Of a stretch of DNA of 7,069 bases, positions 6,533 to 7,069 are shown in pieces. The position numbers were made by a program, and so were the translations under genes. The notes under the pieces are model-generated. The model worked only from the letters and a program-made list of their open reading frames with translations. It ran no database searches and was not told the DNA's origin. This stretch comes from Chloroflexota bacterium (GTDB taxonomy: Bacteria; Chloroflexota; Anaerolineae; J102). Location of the stretch: the NCBI GenBank assembly GCA_024276255.1, contig JAJRXO010000672.1:1-7069 (forward strand), written 5' to 3'. Numbering within the stretch: position 1 is the first letter of the stretch; the number at the start of each line of letters is the position of its first letter.

Positions 6533-6542
6533 AGTGCCTGGC
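6523..6542 (-). repeat. Direct repeat GCCAGGC over the -35 box, possible operator
   Basis: On the minus strand GCCAGGC occurs at 6536-6542 and again at 6523-6529, offset by 13 bp. The pair overlaps the -35 hexamer (6527-6532) and would be a natural repressor or activator site. Two 7-bp copies are too few to exclude chance. Confidence 0.35.
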
Positions 6543-6672
6543 AGGGGATGGCTGTGTCCCAGATTTTTAGCAAGACTTGGGTCTCTCCGCATCACGATGA
6601 GTGCACGTAGAACAGGCATCCGCTGCATCCGTGGCGCGCCGAAGGCCCGGCTTGCAACCGTCCGCTGCCGGG

Positions 6673-6696
6673 AAGGGCGATTCATGAATCGCCCTT
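6673..6696. repeat. 24-bp perfect palindrome
   Basis: The half-site AAGGGCGATTCA (6673-6684) is followed at once by its exact complement TGAATCGCCCTT (6685-6696). No T-run follows, so it is unlikely to be a plain terminator. I recall GGGCGATTCATGAATCGCCC-like sequences as common dispersed repeats in several bacterial genomes, from memory and unchecked. Candidate roles are a REP-like repeat or a binding site for a dimeric protein. Confidence 0.8.
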
Positions 6697-6855
6697 ACAC
6701 CCACAGGGCGGAAGCCGCCAACGAATTCATGTCAAGCGAATTGGCCGGGTCATAGTCTGTAGTTTGGCACTTTTCCCTCACATAGGCCATACTACGCATG
6801 GAGTCTGAATTCAGGAAATAAAAGCTCACAGGCAATCCCACCCCCGGGTTCACCA

Positions 6856-6890
6856 GTGTCCGTAATGACAAAATTTGTCGCCCCGGACAC
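6856..6890. repeat. Two-tier hairpin with symmetric internal loop
   Basis: The outer stem GTGTCCG (6856-6862) pairs with CGGACAC (6884-6890). A 4 by 4 internal loop follows (TAAT against GCCC), then the inner stem GACAAA (6867-6872) with TTTGTC (6874-6879) around a single A. As DNA, each tier is also a dyad-symmetric site. No gene lies next to it to indicate a role. Confidence 0.6.
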
Positions 6891-6941
6891 CCCAGGCTCC
6901 TGAAACATCCCCCCATCCAGTTTGATCTCTGCTTCGTAAAT

Positions 6942-7060
6942 AGCCGATGGTTGAAATCATCGGCTGCTATAAGAAACCTGCTGAAGCAGGTTGCCATCGC
7001 GAACCTGCCAACGTGTTTCAACACGTTTTCTGTGGTAGCCAATGAATTCATTCATTGGTT
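6942..7060. repeat. Quartet of tetraloop hairpins with mirrored spacing
   Basis: Four hairpins with unrelated stems share a 4-nt loop. H1 pairs AGCCGATG (6942-6949) with CATCGGCT (6958-6965), plus G-T and T-A closing pairs, around TGAA (6952-6955). H2 pairs AACCTGC (6975-6981) with GCAGGTT (6986-6992) around TGAA. H3 pairs AACGTGT (7010-7016) with ACACGTT (7021-7027) around TTCA. H4 pairs CCAATGAA (7039-7046) with TTCATTGG (7051-7058) around TTCA, extendable to 7037 and 7060 through a G-T and an A-T pair. TTCA is the complement of TGAA, so the first two and last two point in opposite directions. Loop centres are 30, 35 and 30 bp apart. The left arm of H2 (AACCTGC) recurs at 7002-7008, where it could pair alternatively with 6986-6992. 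The array may continue past the window. Function unknown. Confidence 0.7.
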
Positions 7061-7069
7061 GCCGGGCCG

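Larger units (their letters stand above)
6533..7069. other. Repeat-rich non-coding stretch to the window edge
   Basis: I find no convincing gene here on either strand. It contains, in order, CCCGGC/GCCGGG arms (6646-6651 and 6667-6672), a 24-bp palindrome (6673-6696), a small GGCGG-AAG-CCGCC hairpin (6707-6719), a two-tier hairpin (6856-6890) and a hairpin quartet (6942-7060). The stretches 6533-6645, 6720-6855 and 6891-6941 hold nothing I can identify. Confidence 0.6.

Noticed and set aside
6695..7051. 118-codon minus-strand frame across the hairpin-rich region
   Set aside because: It is built largely from the hairpin quartet and two-tier hairpin, with no ribosome binding site or domain; the conserved signal here is palindromic, not coding.
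6942..7060. Hairpin quartet considered as a CRISPR array or integron attC sites
   Set aside because: The stems differ from unit to unit, there is no repeated direct sequence of CRISPR length, and no GTTRRRY-type recombination site is seen.

Overview
The window looks like part of a bacterial chromosome with a fairly GC-rich coding style. It holds four genes, three of them complete, and two repeat-rich non-coding stretches. The gene set (neopullulanase-type GH13 hydrolase, LonA protease, SLC13-type permease with RCK_C domains) is widespread. The Lon sequence style and the abundance of G/C-rich and palindromic intergenic hairpins are compatible with Chloroflexota (Anaerolineae/Caldilinea-like). 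This is an impression from memory rather than a search, and other phyla remain possible.

Layout. Bases 2-946 (+) are the C-terminal part of a GH13 alpha-glucan hydrolase whose start lies outside the window; all three catalytic acidic residues are in view. After a 115-bp gap comes lon (1062-3572, +), a complete ATP-dependent protease closed by a strong intrinsic terminator (3579-3612). From about 3697 to 4205 lies a roughly 509-bp non-coding element. It has imperfect terminal inverted repeats, is flanked by a 9-bp direct repeat (ATACTCAGT), and carries internal G/C-rich hairpins and four G6 tracts. It reads as a MITE-like non-autonomous transposable element. It inserted at the very 3' end of the convergent permease gene, duplicating the permease stop codon within its target site. 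On the minus strand a promoter at 6504-6532 drives a small membrane protein (6019-6450) followed 27 bp later by the SLC13/RCK_C permease (4210-5991); the two probably form one transcription unit. Bases 6533-7069 carry no convincing gene. They hold a 24-bp perfect palindrome, a two-tier hairpin, and a quartet of hairpins with different stems but the same 4-nt loop (TGAA, TGAA, TTCA, TTCA) at mirrored 30-35-30 bp spacing, running up to the window edge.

Function. The GH13 enzyme (storage or dietary alpha-glucan breakdown), Lon (protein quality control) and the permease unit (uptake of an anion such as sulfate or a carboxylate) have no evident shared pathway. The points most worth a second look are the MITE-like element with its duplicated stop codon and the mirrored hairpin quartet. 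I found no CRISPR array, tRNA, rRNA or recognisable transposase gene.
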